Notes under the pieces: generated by a model
What the model saw: only the letters and a program-made list of their open reading frames with translations
The model's database searches: none
Told to the model about the DNA's origin: nothing
Made by a program: the position numbers and the translations under genes
From: Aurantiochytrium sp. KH105
Lineage: Eukaryota; Sar; Bigyra; Thraustochytrida; Thraustochytriidae
NCBI GenBank assembly: GCA_003116975.1
Contig: BGKB01000044.1
Span: 446,940-510,939, forward strand
DNA length: 64,000 nt
Reading direction: 5' to 3'
Shown here: positions 11,879 to 22,068 of the stretch, piece by piece
Numbering within the stretch: the stretch's first letter is position 1
Layout of the letters: each line of letters opens with the position of its first letter

Positions 11879-14713
11879 ATGGAAACCAAGCCGATGACGC
11901 GCTCCTTGGTCCTTGACACATTACAAGGAGACAAGCATTCCTCGCGCGTAGACAGTGCAACCATGTGCTCGATCGAGAACCGCGACGGCTCCAACGCCGT
12001 CGCGGTGTCAAGTTCACAGGCAAAACAACTTCGGAGCATCTTCACCAAGTACTGCAATTATGGCGCCCCGCAGCAGGTAAAGCGACCTGAGCGCTTGACA
12101 GGACCAAAGTTTGAGCGTCTGCTGCGTGATACAAATCTCTTTCCAATGCTATCAGAGCAGCAACGCCACCTTTTTCGAGCCCTTTACCTCGAGAACATGG
12201 ACATGCAAATGGACTTTTCGGATTTCCTCCGTGCTCTTGGCCATATTGCAGCCACGAGCCTTGCCAGTCAGCCCAAAAAATCTTCGGGACCTGCTTTTTC
12301 TCCTTCAGCCTCGTCGCCTCGATCATTTTCAAGAGCGGTGCATCGTCTTCTTGAAGAACACTTAAAAGTGTGCAACCAAATTGAGGAAAGCACCGCTTCT
12401 GTTGACCCTCTTCACAGTGCAAGTTCTCCAAGCAAGGTGCTTGACCATGACGAGAGCAACTCGCCTCAAGATATCAACTCGCCAATCGCGCCAGCTGAAG
12501 ACGAATTTGCAAACGCCGAACATTTCTCTTCGGAGTGCAGCAACACCAAAGATCAGCCTCACGAGGAGCACCAAAAGAGTGCCGCCCATCTTACTGAGAA
12601 TTATGCTCTTGATTCCCATCAAGTCGACGAAGCACCCCTCTCGATGCACAGCGTAGGTACTTTTGAGAGCGGTCATGGTCTTTTGGTCTCACCGTGCAGC
12701 CGCGACGCAGATTTTGAGGAAGCCGACTCTGAATCGACTACCAGTACGCAAGCTTTTACACTCGCTTCGGACGCCTTCCCTCTCGACCCTGCTTCTGCCA
12801 TCTTGCGCAAACCTGTCGGTCCCGACCTTGTACAGATCGGTGCGGCAGAGGTTAAGCTTTTGCACAACATATTCGAGCAGTATGCTCCGCATTGGTGTTC
12901 TGGTGCAGGCAAAGATTTCTTGGCACGGCGATGCTTGCGCTCGCGTCCTTTACACGCGACTTCGCCAAAATGCTCTTCGCTCAAACGTCCTCGCTTCATC
13001 TGGACAACGTCCATGTGCTTTGGTGGCTTTGCCAGCTTTGCCCAAGACTATCAAATCGCAAGTGCAGACAACAAGGATCTTGAAGCAGCCTTTTTGGCAA
13101 CGCTTGGCATTCAACAACGTCAGCTTTGGCATCGCGCTCTTTCCTTTCATGGCTTTGTTCGTGCAGCAGCTGGGCTTGTGACCCTCCAGGCCAAGCGAAA
13201 ATCTTTCGAAACGAACGCTTTTACGCCTTTTGAAAAGTCAATGCAGCAGCTCATTCAGACGTGCCAATCATGTTTCATACCGCAGTGTACGCTTGGGTTG
13301 AGCAACCAAGAAGGAGAAGAAGACTGTGCGTCTTGCGCAGATCCTTATGCAATTGTCCGCGTCAATCCTCACACGCTGCCCAGCGTCTGCCACCAAGACC
13401 CCGCCTCACACCGTCTTCTCGAAGACGCTCGCACCTCCCTCCAAGCCATATTCAATCACTACTGCGAACATAAATCCGTCACCAAGACGAGCTTGGAGCC
13501 ATGCCGAGGAGCTCGTTGCGCGGGTCCTCAGCCGTTACTGCCTGAGACTGCCTTTACGGCGTTTTGCAAAGACTTTGAACTCTCACCACGCTTTCTTAGC
13601 GAAGTCCAGCTCACTTCGCTTTTTCAAATTCAGGCGCGAAGAATGTTTGATTCACGTCGTGAGGGAGGGGTGGGCATCTCCGTTGGCACCACCAGCGATT
13701 CAGACCCTCTCGAAGCAAAGCGAATTTCTTTCCCTGCATTTGTAGCCGTGCTCGCTCATGCAGCCATCAAGGCGCTCTCGAGGTACCCGTACGAGCGCCT
13801 CGCCTCCACACCGCATGAAAAGATCGCGCTTCTCTTCAAGCGCATGCAGGTCTCTCAAGCCTTTGCAGACATTCTCGGTCCCACTGCTGCTCTGCAGGCG
13901 AATCTTCACACCCGAAAGGAATCCGCTGCAAACGCTCTTTCTGCTCACGAATGCGACGAGTTGCGCCTCGAGGCCCGACGAAAGGCAAGCAGACCCGCTT
14001 CGCTCTTGTCAAACGCCTCGACCTCTTCGTCCTCTTCGTCCTCTTCCACCTCTTCCATCTCGACCGTAGTTTCTCCTGGCGCCTTGGCAGTCCCCTCGCA
14101 GCTCTGCGCAATCCCGCCTCAGCACGTCCCGCCGGGACTCTCTACGTCGTCCTCGTCCTCGTCCTCGACCTCGTCTGCGGCCTCCGGAACGTCCTCGTCG
14201 TCCTCGTCGCGGCCGTCTGAGACGACGACATCGGCATCGGCGGCGCCTTCAGGGCTCGCAAGCTCGTCGACCTTTTCTGTCCTGGCGAGCCTTTCCGAGG
14301 CGTCCGAGGCCGTTGAGCGCCAAGCCGAGCGTCGCAGAAAGCTGCAGCGCGACTACGACCGCGCCCTGCGCCGGAAACAAGCGCGTCGAAGGGCGGCGGC
14401 ACTTCACGAACACCCCGGTCAGCAGCAGCGGCAGCAGCGACACCAACTTCGCGCTGGTGGCCTTGGCCCAGGCGGCGTGGCGGCAAGCACTCGCAGAGCA
14501 AGGCCTGTGACGTACACGTCTACGGCCTCCACGACTGCTGCGCGCAGACCGAAACCGGAGCCCATACGCTCGCTTTTCGCGCCCAGGACGCGAGACGCGC
14601 CTCGTCGCCCAGTCCACGCCCCGGCGGCCAAGACCGCAGCGGATATTCGCCTTGCCGTCCACGAGCTTGACAGGCTCACTCTCGAGGAGAAGATTGACCT
14701 TGCCTTGCGTTGA
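11879..14713 (+). CDS. Large protein with three p25-alpha/EF-hand-like modules
   Basis: A 944-residue protein of unknown function. A module recurs three times, near residues 45-125, 324-440 and 520-640. Each opens with a helix of pattern L-x-x-IF-x-x-Y-[CA] (LRSIFTKYC, LLHNIFEQYA, LQAIFNHYC). Each then has a basic/aromatic helix and ends in a [DS]F-x-x-F-x-[RA]A-type helix (DFSDFLRAL, SFHGFVRAA, SFPAFVAVL). This layout resembles p25-alpha/TPPP and EF-hand-like domains of microtubule or flagellar proteins, but that is inference. Linkers are acidic and disordered. Residues about 700-800 are a Ser-rich tract, followed by a basic coiled-coil-like stretch. Part of module 2 reads better in another frame (see findings). 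The ATG at 11879 is the first in frame. Confidence 0.75.
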   Translation: METKPMTRSLVLDTLQGDKHSSRVDSATMCSIENRDGSNAVAVSSSQAKQLRSIFTKYCNYGAPQQVKRPERLTGPKFERLLRDTNLFPMLSEQQRHLFRALYLENMDMQMDFSDFLRALGHIAATSLASQPKKSSGPAFSPSASSPRSFSRAVHRLLEEHLKVCNQIEESTASVDPLHSASSPSKVLDHDESNSPQDINSPIAPAEDEFANAEHFSSECSNTKDQPHEEHQKSAAHLTENYALDSHQVDEAPLSMHSVGTFESGHGLLVSPCSRDADFEEADSESTTSTQAFTLASDAFPLDPASAILRKPVGPDLVQIGAAEVKLLHNIFEQYAPHWCSGAGKDFLARRCLRSRPLHATSPKCSSLKRPRFIWTTSMCFGGFASFAQDYQIASADNKDLEAAFLATLGIQQRQLWHRALSFHGFVRAAAGLVTLQAKRKSFETNAFTPFEKSMQQLIQTCQSCFIPQCTLGLSNQEGEEDCASCADPYAIVRVNPHTLPSVCHQDPASHRLLEDARTSLQAIFNHYCEHKSVTKTSLEPCRGARCAGPQPLLPETAFTAFCKDFELSPRFLSEVQLTSLFQIQARRMFDSRREGGVGISVGTTSDSDPLEAKRISFPAFVAVLAHAAIKALSRYPYERLASTPHEKIALLFKRMQVSQAFADILGPTAALQANLHTRKESAANALSAHECDELRLEARRKASRPASLLSNASTSSSSSSSSTSSISTVVSPGALAVPSQLCAIPPQHVPPGLSTSSSSSSSTSSAASGTSSSSSSRPSETTTSASAAPSGLASSSTFSVLASLSEASEAVERQAERRRKLQRDYDRALRRKQARRRAAALHEHPGQQQRQQRHQLRAGGLGPGGVAASTRRARPVTYTSTASTTAARRPKPEPIRSLFAPRTRDAPRRPVHAPAAKTAADIRLAVHELDRLTLEEKIDLALR

Positions 14714-14771
14714 GCGCTTCGTTCTTCGTGGTCATCCCTCCCCAAGAAAAAATTAGGGGGACAAGAACAAC

Positions 14772-15491
14772 ATGAGTTTTGACACGCTTCGCAATGAGCT
14801 CCTCGAGCTGCAAGAGCAAAAGAAGCGCAATGAGGATGAAGCCATGGCACTTCTCGACGAGCTCAACTCCCCGGGCGCTGATGGCTCACCTCCCGTCGGC
14901 CTGACAGGAAACCTCGTCGACGAGGAGGGTTTTCCCCGCGCGGACATCGACATTCCAAGAATTCGCAAGCACAGAAACCGTCTCGCAATCCTCAAGACGG
15001 ATCGCAAAACCCTCGAAGCTCAAATCGAGGACAAGCTTCATGCCTTGCACGAGGCTCAGCGCAATGCTCCAGACGACGACGACGACAACGATGATAAGAA
15101 TGGAGACCACCAAGCTAGCCGTAATCAGACTCGCAATGGCGACGCTCTGGTCGAGCCTGCTCAGGCCATGCGTCTCGCGCAGGGTACGCAAGGTGAGGGT
15201 GACGACCTCGTTCCCTTGGCGCTTGTCAATGAGGTCTTTGCAGGATCTCCCGCCGAGCAAGCTGGCCTTGAGGAGGGTGATCGCATCGTTCAATTTGGAA
15301 GTGTTTCGTACTTGGCTGGAAGCCCCGACCCGCGCCCAGACCTTAGTGCTTTTGCTGCTGAGGCAAGTAGTCATTTTGAGCAACCTATTGCGGTGCGCGT
15401 CTTCCGAGGAGATGCCACCGTTTCCCTCGAGCTTGTGCCTCGTCGCTGGGAAGGCCATGGCGTGCTTGGCTGCCACATCGTTCCATTGTGA
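14772..15491 (+). CDS. PSMD9: 26S proteasome assembly chaperone PSMD9/Nas2
   Basis: A 239-residue protein matching PSMD9 (p27, yeast Nas2), a chaperone that binds the Rpt5 ATPase while the proteasome base assembles. The N-terminal half is a helical hairpin (LRNELLELQEQKKRNEDEA and the LVDEEGFPRADIDIPRIR signature, then RLAILKTDRKTLEAQIE). A divergent acidic linker (DDDDDNDDKN) follows. The C-terminal half is a PDZ domain: LALVNEVFAGSPAEQAGLEEGDRIVQFG with its carboxylate-binding region. Length is close to the family norm of about 220 residues. It starts 58 bases after the preceding stop, so 3' and 5' UTRs must be very short or overlapping. Confidence 0.93.
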   Translation: MSFDTLRNELLELQEQKKRNEDEAMALLDELNSPGADGSPPVGLTGNLVDEEGFPRADIDIPRIRKHRNRLAILKTDRKTLEAQIEDKLHALHEAQRNAPDDDDDNDDKNGDHQASRNQTRNGDALVEPAQAMRLAQGTQGEGDDLVPLALVNEVFAGSPAEQAGLEEGDRIVQFGSVSYLAGSPDPRPDLSAFAAEASSHFEQPIAVRVFRGDATVSLELVPRRWEGHGVLGCHIVPL

Positions 15492-15696
15492 GTATTTTTG
15501 CTAGCAGTCGTACAAGCCATCGTATCACGCAATAACAGGTAAAAACAAGGTCTTGTGCTAACAAAAAAAAAACAACACTCTCTATTTTTGTTTCGAAGAG
15601 CAATAAAAAGCCCACCTGATCCGACCAATTGCTTTCAACACAGAAATAAAATTCATCAATCACAGAATAGGCCTAGGCCTGCACGAGGTTACAACG

Positions 15697-15951
15697 TTAC
15701 TCGTCATCTCGCTCAAGCAGACTTTCAATCTCCATGAGCTCCCTTTCCTTGCCAGCAATACCTTGAGCTGTATCGGGCAAAATAAATCCGGGCCCGGTGC
15801 CGCGTATCCGCACAAAAACCTGAGATCCTTGCTGCAGCGCTTCTCGAAGCGCGCCAAGCTCTTTTGTCAGTTTTTCATGCGCCTCCAGCAGCCGCAGACG
15901 GTCAGATTTGGCAAGTTTACGCTGCTGTTGTTCGCCTTGCTGTGCTTCCAT
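15697..15951 (-). CDS. Small coiled-coil protein, possibly part of a spliced gene
   Basis: The ATG-initiated frame encodes 84 residues: a charged helix, a short hydrophobic strand-like stretch with SQVFVRIRG and GFILPD, then a second acidic helix ending LLERDDE. The helix-strand-helix layout recalls small prefoldin-like proteins, which is only inference. The frame stays open upstream to 16275, but that part runs through a (CTTTG)n repeat at 16043-16075 and starts at a non-ATG codon. The first convincing extension is the stretch from about 16035 (ERSKRIETALCRALKR). A 5' exon may therefore lie further right. It is convergent with PSMD9. Confidence 0.45.
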   Translation of the reverse strand: MEAQQGEQQQRKLAKSDRLRLLEAHEKLTKELGALREALQQGSQVFVRIRGTGPGFILPDTAQGIAGKERELMEIESLLERDDE

Positions 15952-16875
15952 CCTTTTCAAAGCCCTGCAGAGCGCAGTCTCGATCCGCTTCGAGCGCTCC
16001 GCCACCGTGTTCTCCTTGGAGGGCGTGGTCCTGCTGCTTGCTTGCTTTGCTTTGCTTTGCTTTGCTTTGCTTTGTTTTACTTTGCTTGCTTGCTTGCTGC
16101 TGTCAATCAAGCGTCGCAATGTGGGCTTCACCCCAACCCCAGCAGCCTTGCACGACCTCGACCACCAAACGCACGCAAAGACTCTCCGTCGTCGTGCTCG
16201 CGTCCGCCGGCTTCGCCCTTTTGCTTCGGTCTTGAGGTCTTCACCAGCCAGCAGAGATACCTCAAAACTCCGCAAATAGGGTACTACCTACCACCTTCAC
16301 CTCAAAACGTTTTACCTTTTTACTGCAACTAACATCTAGTGTCCTCCTACGCAGAGGAGCTGAAGAGGAACGCCGACTCAAGAAAGTTTTGCTCGACTCC
16401 CATATCAACGCGGGAAGCCGCGGCCAGTGGAGGATAGGGCGAAGCGCCACTAGAGGCGGGCAAAGATCAAAAGTCACAGAAGAAGAAGAATCGAGCGAGC
16501 GCAACAAGCAAGAGCAACAACAATCGACGTATCCGAGGAGGCGCACTCGCTCCCTCCCTGTCGCACTCGCACGCCCGCGCCCAACCCGAAGGCGGCGAAG
16601 GCGCCCGCGCACGCCGCGCAGGTCGGCTCAAGCACCAGGTAGGTAGGAGGTCGGTCGGTCAACTCGCGCGCGCACACGCGCAAGAGGAAGGGCTCGGTCG
16701 CGCGCCGTATCCCTCGCTCGCTCGCTTGGCTAAAACGCGCACTAACCCTCCCTCCCTCGCTCTCTCGCGCGCGCACAAACTCGGCGGCACGAGGACGGTC
16801 GTGACGCATTGGCGCTGCACTGCACAGCACAGCAAAGCAAAAGCAGAAGCGAAGCAAGCAAGCTCGCGAACTACA
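15952..16875. other. Divergent intergenic region upstream of CapZ alpha
   Basis: Apart from the open extension of the minus-strand frame described above, no gene is recognised. The last 150 bases before the CapZ alpha ATG are an open but unlikely coding leader (a GC-rich and then CAAAG/CAAGC-type 5' UTR). Confidence 0.5.
16043..16075. repeat. (CTTTG)n pentanucleotide repeat
   Basis: About six CTTTG units, lying in the open 5' extension of the small coiled-coil frame. Confidence 0.85.
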
Positions 16876-17751
16876 ATGGCGTCCTTTGCTGACGAGGATG
16901 AGGAGTACCCCGAGGTGACCGACGAGGAGAAGCTCGCCATCGCGTCGCAATTCCTGCTGCAGTCGCCCCCGGGCCAGATCAAAGAGGTCCTCAGGGACCT
17001 CAAGAACCTTTGCTCAGAGGACGTTCTCACAGAGGATGTAGTCGCCGGCGTCTTCCACAGATATAACAATGCTACCCAGCAAGTCATCGGCAGCATTGTC
17101 TGTGACGAGGCCACCGAGATTGACGAGGGCCACTACCTGGACCCGGCCTCGCAGTGCACCGTCCACGTGGATCACCTGCACCACAAGGTCATCAACGAAA
17201 ATGCTTCTGATGATGTTCCGCCTCCAGAGTTTCCCGAAGATGCCATGGAGATGCGTGAGGCTGTCGAGCACGAGCTCACCGAATACATTGGTGAACAGTA
17301 CGTCAAGGGTACAACCACGCTCAGTGTTGTCTGCGCCAAAGACGGCTACGAGCTCGTAGTCCTCATTTCTGGCGAAAAGATTAATCTGAAAAACTACTGG
17401 TCCGGCCGCTGGCGCTCCCGCTTCGTCGTTAACATCAACGACTGCTCGCTCTCTGGCTTTGTCAAGATCAACTGCCACACTTTCGAGGACGGCAACGTCC
17501 AGCTGGACACGAGCAAAAACGTTAGCGACATCAAGCTCTCCTTTGATAACGCCGCGTCGCTCGGTGTCGCCGTGCGCAAGAAGATCGTAAGCATTGAGTC
17601 CAAGGTCCAAGACTCTCTCGAGGACATGTATGTCAACATGAGTCAGGAGGCATTCAAGGATATGCGCCGCGCGCTGCCCATCACCCGCCAAAAGATGGAC
17701 TGGAGTGGCGCTCAGATGCAGCTCGCCAAGGGCTTTTCCAAGTCCAAGTAG
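16876..17751 (+). CDS. F-actin-capping protein subunit alpha
   Basis: A 291-residue CapZ alpha subunit. With the beta subunit it caps actin filament barbed ends and also sits in the dynactin Arp1 filament. The start is the ATG at 16876 (MASFADEDEEYPEVTDEEKL). Longer in-frame codons upstream lie in leader sequence. Family features are KLAIASQFLLQSPPGQIKEV with the downstream L-x-x-D helix, the central strands around WSGRWRSRFVV and INDCSLSGFVKINCHTFEDGNV, and the C-terminal helices with ALPITRQKMDW. Length matches the usual 280-290 residues. Intronless. The beta subunit is not in this window. Confidence 0.95.
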   Translation: MASFADEDEEYPEVTDEEKLAIASQFLLQSPPGQIKEVLRDLKNLCSEDVLTEDVVAGVFHRYNNATQQVIGSIVCDEATEIDEGHYLDPASQCTVHVDHLHHKVINENASDDVPPPEFPEDAMEMREAVEHELTEYIGEQYVKGTTTLSVVCAKDGYELVVLISGEKINLKNYWSGRWRSRFVVNINDCSLSGFVKINCHTFEDGNVQLDTSKNVSDIKLSFDNAASLGVAVRKKIVSIESKVQDSLEDMYVNMSQEAFKDMRRALPITRQKMDWSGAQMQLAKGFSKSK

Positions 17752-18214
17752 CTGCCAAATTTTCTTCTTCTTTTCCCCTGGATTACGCGGTCTCGCTCTC
17801 CGTTTGTGACGACTCAGCAGCAGAAGAACGAGGAGGTATTGTCGTCGCCGCCGTCGAAACCTTGTCCCAGAGAGTTGCCGCACCAAGTCAACTCTCTTTC
17901 CTCGAGCGCACAGCGCAGCGAAAGTTGCAACGATCTAACCAAAGAAGGGGCACCGTGACATGCATCATCTTGAGTCAAAACCTGTTTTATCAAAAAAAGT
18001 TTCCTTTTTCTCTCCTTTTCTAGAAAAGATCCTGAATGAGCAAGAAGAAGAGCATGAGTCTGAGTATGAATGCGCGCTCGTTGGCTGCACAAATTGAAAA
18101 GAAGCGTGTAAGCTGCTGCAGGTGAAAGCTTTTTCTTCTTTTTTTTCTTCTTCTTTTTCGGCTGTCTCTGATCGTTCCCGCACTTGCACAACGTACCAAA
18201 GGCGCGCGCGTACC
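17752..18214. other. Convergent 3' region, CapZ alpha / HAD phosphatase
   Basis: No gene recognised. T-rich runs (around 17993-18020 and 18128-18160) probably belong to the two 3' UTRs. Confidence 0.6.
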
Positions 18215-19231
18215 TCATTTCGTGGAAGACGATGAGCTTGCCTTGGACAGTTCTTCGTGCAATGGAAGAACCAGCTGCTCAATCGCATCCCATACACCCG
18301 GGACAACAAAATCGGCATTGTTCGTGTCTTGACCTTGCTTGTAGACGCCAGTTTCAAGAAGCACGCTACGAAAGGGATCGCCGGCGTTATTGGCGCCTGC
18401 CACGTCTGCGTCTGGGTTGTCACCAATCATAAATATGCGATCCAGCGGTCCATCGTGCTGCTTTTCGAGGATCTTGCGCGCAAAGTCAAAGGTTACAACG
18501 TGCGGCTTGCCAAAACGGTTCACCTTGAGCTCCGAGGTCCCGCCCGTCGTCTTACGGAAAAGGGCCGAAAGCGTCTCAATAAAGGCACCCTGAGCGAGTC
18601 GAGGGTGCGGGTATGACGAGGCGTAAATGAAGTCGTCATTGGAGTTGTAAAGAGGAATCACCTGGGTACGATGCGTTGGGTCGATTTCCGGCTCGTCCGA
18701 GCTCATTCGCACGGGATCTCGCCCGAGCAAAATGTCCAGACAGACCTGAACCTCAATGTGCCAGTCTGCAGGATCGTGCATAACGATTAAAGCCTCGATG
18801 GGATCCTCATGGTGATCGTCGTGAGGATGTGGGGTCGCTGCGCGAAACGAATAGAGCTCCGGGTGAAGCGCGTGAAAGGCCTGTGGTGTCGTCACCCGTT
18901 CAAAGCCGTAGGCTTTGGCCACGTCGACCTCTTCGCGGCAGCCCAAGATCATCACGCGCTTCTTGCCGAACTCGGGCACAAGTTGCTGCATGGGGCTGTG
19001 CGCGAGAACGACCTGCGCAGGGTCTACCGGGACCTCGAGACGATCCGAGAGCCTGCGTGCGCGGACGCTTTCCAAGTGGCCTCCTCCATTTGTCAGGAAT
19101 ACGTACGGGATGCCCACGCTCCGCAACTTTTGCACGGCCTCTCGAGCGCCCGCGAGCACCTCCTTGCCGCGCACAAGGACACCGTCGATGTCGAAGCACA
19201 CGCCCACACGCGACGGCGCTCCGCGAAGCAT
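18215..19231 (-). CDS. HAD-superfamily IIA hydrolase, CECR5/HDHD5 type
   Basis: A 338-residue HAD phosphatase of subfamily IIA with a C2 cap. The nucleophile motif VCFDIDGVLVRG lies near residue 10, the motif II-like threonine is in VFLTNGGG, and the acidic motif GDNPDADVAGANNAG is near the C-terminal third. This arrangement and length fit the CECR5/HDHD5 family, which is mitochondrial in animals and fungi and whose substrate is unsettled. I start at the ATG at 19229-19231. The frame is open upstream to 19384 but begins at a TTG, and that stretch is Arg-rich, so a targeting extension through an upstream exon cannot be excluded. A His/Asp-rich insert (HPHDDHHED) sits in the cap. Confidence 0.85.
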   Translation of the reverse strand: MLRGAPSRVGVCFDIDGVLVRGKEVLAGAREAVQKLRSVGIPYVFLTNGGGHLESVRARRLSDRLEVPVDPAQVVLAHSPMQQLVPEFGKKRVMILGCREEVDVAKAYGFERVTTPQAFHALHPELYSFRAATPHPHDDHHEDPIEALIVMHDPADWHIEVQVCLDILLGRDPVRMSSDEPEIDPTHRTQVIPLYNSNDDFIYASSYPHPRLAQGAFIETLSALFRKTTGGTSELKVNRFGKPHVVTFDFARKILEKQHDGPLDRIFMIGDNPDADVAGANNAGDPFRSVLLETGVYKQGQDTNNADFVVPGVWDAIEQLVLPLHEELSKASSSSSTK

Positions 19232-19985
19232 TGGCACCCGCGTCCACTCTTTGCGCGTACGACAAGGCCAAGCAAGCCTCCTGGCTCCAAGCCTCTCGAT
19301 AATCGCGCTCGGGGGCCTTGGCGTTCTGCTCGAGGCCTCGAGCGAGTCGCAGGGTCGCTTGCGGCTTTCAAGGTCACAAGACAAAAGACAAGTTGGGTGA
19401 GATGCGAGATATACACATCACAACACACTCACGCTCAGAGGCAAGGGGAAAAGGCAAAGCACCAAACTCTTGCGTGCCGAGACAGACCAGCAGCGACGCG
19501 AAGCAGAGCGCATTCAATCGAAGAGAGCTCGAATCGAATCCATAGAAACCACGCGGATGACTTTTCTCTCAACCCAATCTGCTCCTTCCCTCGCTGCACA
19601 CGACCGTGGCGTGTAAAGAGCCTTTTTCCACAGCATCATAACCTTCACATTTCCATCGTGCCCGCCAGCAAAACGCGCTCATGGCCAGCCAGACAGCACG
19701 GCCTTGCTCTGTTCTGCCTCGGGGCCACGTTCTCGGGCTCATCCGGGCTGGCCTCGTCGCCGTCTGGTCTGCGTCGACCGCCTCGATTTTCCCTCGTAAA
19801 CGCCGGGCAAACGAGACGACCAACGAGACGAGGTTAGCAAGAAGACGAGACGAAAAGATGAGATGAGAGACGCGAGCAAACCAGAGTCGCGACGCGACGC
19901 GACGCGACGCGACGCTGCGCGCAGGGCGGGCGCGCGAAGCGGAGGGGGAGGAGAAGGAGGCGGCGGAGGAGGCCGCGGCGGCGCG
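19232..19985. promoter_or_regulatory. Divergent promoter region, HAD phosphatase / PRL1
   Basis: A shared upstream region for two divergent genes. It includes a (CGACG)n pentanucleotide repeat at about 19889-19915, immediately upstream of the chosen PRL1 start. No TATA box stands out. Confidence 0.5.
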
Positions 19986-21464
19986 ATGGAGGACGCGGTG
20001 CGCGCCCTCGTGCGGCGGCGCGGCGCGCTCTTCGCCGGGACGGACCCTCGCGGCGACGGCGTCGGCCTCGCGGGTGGCGCCGGCGAGCTGCGCGCGGCCA
20101 GGGAGCGCCGCAAGCGCGTCAAGACCGCGACGGAGTACGCCGACATGGCCGTGCTCGCGACCGCAGCAGCACGCCGCGATAAAGCGCAGCAGCAGCGTAA
20201 AGACGACCAACGCGAGGCGGCAGCAGCAGCAGCAGCAGCAGCAGCGGCTGACGCGAGTGCGAGCCCCTCGCGCCCTCTTGCGCTCGAGGACCAGAGCCAA
20301 AAGGACCCAGCAAGCGCACAAACCGAAGAAACGAGGCTCGTGGCCGTGGACCCCAAGAGCGCCAAACGCGAGCGCAATGACAGACTGCGAAGACTCGGCG
20401 CCGCCGACTTTGTCGAGCAAGAGTCGCGAGCGCTGCAAACGAGACGCAAAGCGCCAGAGCCCATCAAGCCGGAATGGCATGCACCGTGGAAGTTGCACAA
20501 GGTTCTCCCTGGACACCTTGGATGGGTGCGATGCGTCGCTGTCGACCCCTCGAATCGATTCTTCTTCACTGGCTCTGCCGACAGGACCATCATTTGCTGG
20601 GATCTGGCCACAGGCGAGCGCAAACTCACGCTTACTGCACACTCTCACGGCGTGCGGGGTCTCGCCACCAGCGCAAAGTACCCCTACCTCTTTAGCGTTG
20701 GCGAAGACAAGACAGTCAAGTGCTGGGATCTTGAAACGAACCGCGTTGTCCGAGACTACCATGGCCATCTTCAGGGCGTCCACTGTGTTGCTATGCATCC
20801 TACACTCGATGTCATCGTCACGGGCGGCCGGGACGCTGCTGCGCGCGTCTGGGACATTCGTACACGTAAAGAGGTGCATCTTCTTACGGGCCACGAAGAC
20901 AGTGTGGAATCGCTCATTGTGCAGTCTGCTGATCCTCAGATCATAACGGGCTCCATGGACAAGACAATCAAACTATGGGATCTTGCCGCGGGCAAGGTCC
21001 TCACTACGCTAACAAACCACAAAAAGGGAATTCGCGCACTCACGCGTAACCCGCGCGAATTCTCCTTTGCCTCTGGCGCCGCGGACTGCATCAAGAAATG
21101 GCAATGCAAGGACGGCCGTTTCATGCTCAACATGCCAGGGCCAGGAGCGATCATCAACGCTCTCTCGGTCAACTCGAGCAATGTTCTCTTCTCGGGCGCT
21201 CAGGACGGCACAATGCAGTTCTGGGATTGGGCTAGTGGGCACTGCTTTCAGTCATTCCGAACAACGCCGCAGCCCGGGTCTCTCGATAGCGAAGCCTGTG
21301 TACTTGCGTCTGCGTTTGACATGACGGGCTCGCGACTTATTACGTGCGAAGCTGACAAGAGCGTCAAGATTTGGCGCCAAGACCGCGATGCCACAGAGGA
21401 AAGTTTCCCTCTTCAGTGGGATCGAGATGCTGCGGCCAAGGCTCTCCTGGACAATCGATACTGA
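19986..21464 (+). CDS. PLRG1: PRL1/PLRG1 WD40 protein of the Prp19 (NTC) spliceosome complex
   Basis: A 492-residue protein whose C-terminal two thirds is a seven-blade WD40 propeller. Blades begin near residue 165 with [16 protein letters not shown], and repeats end in WD dipeptides ([36 protein letters not shown]). This order and wording match pleiotropic regulator 1 (plant PRL1, human PLRG1, yeast Prp46), a core NineTeen Complex subunit in pre-mRNA splicing. The N-terminal about 150 residues are charged and Ala/Gln-rich (an Ala run at 20218-20247 is encoded by GCA repeats). I chose the ATG at 19986. An upstream in-frame ATG at 19863 would add 41 residues translated from the CGACG repeat, which is less likely. 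Confidence 0.93.
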   Translation: MEDAVRALVRRRGALFAGTDPRGDGVGLAGGAGELRAARERRKRVKTATEYADMAVLATAAARRDKAQQQRKDDQREAAAAAAAAAAADASASPSRPLALEDQSQKDPASAQTEETRLVAVDPKSAKRERNDRLRRLGAADFVEQESRALQTRRKAPEPIKPEWHAPWKLHKVLPGHLGWVRCVAVDPSNRFFFTGSADRTIICWDLATGERKLTLTAHSHGVRGLATSAKYPYLFSVGEDKTVKCWDLETNRVVRDYHGHLQGVHCVAMHPTLDVIVTGGRDAAARVWDIRTRKEVHLLTGHEDSVESLIVQSADPQIITGSMDKTIKLWDLAAGKVLTTLTNHKKGIRALTRNPREFSFASGAADCIKKWQCKDGRFMLNMPGPGAIINALSVNSSNVLFSGAQDGTMQFWDWASGHCFQSFRTTPQPGSLDSEACVLASAFDMTGSRLITCEADKSVKIWRQDRDATEESFPLQWDRDAAAKALLDNRY

Positions 21465-22068
21465 CCCTTTTGCTTTGTTTCAATTTGAGGCTCAGCTTTG
21501 GAGCAGCGATTTTGTTGGAACGGAAAAGCAAAAAGAATTGTTCCTTATAGTTAGTTAGTTAGTCTGCGGCGGGTGGCACAGAGCTGTGTCACAGCGTGTC
21601 GGCTCCCGAGTTGCTGCGGCCAACAAGAAATTACATTTTATTCGCCCTTCCCCCGCCCTCCACCAAAGAAAAGAAGACGCTCCAAGCAGCAGAGCTGACA
21701 TGAGATAAAAGACACACACACAAATACACACATAAGTAGCTACCACGCTGGGGTCTTGATGAATCTGCCTCCACTTTGGGTCGCCGGTTTGGAGGATATG
21801 GTTGAGGACTCACTGCTGGCTCCGTCCATCGAGTCTAACCTTCTCTCGAGGCGCCTCCTCTACTGCGATGGCATGTTGCGATGCATTAGCAACTGCCATC
21901 CCAAGAATAACTCGGACAATGACTTCACTCTTGTTTTTGGTATGGTATACCAACAGACGCGGAGGCAAGATCAGAAAGAGACGCACAAAGAGGTCGTTTG
22001 CACACTACGCCGCTTTCTAGAGAGTGTAGTAATTAGACAGTTCCTTTTGAATAGACTAGGCAGAAAAA
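21465..22068. other. Convergent 3' region, PRL1 / ACT-PFK2
   Basis: No gene recognised. It is more AT-rich than the coding DNA, with a TTAG run near 21550 and an (AC)n run near 21713-21732, consistent with two 3' UTRs. Confidence 0.6.
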
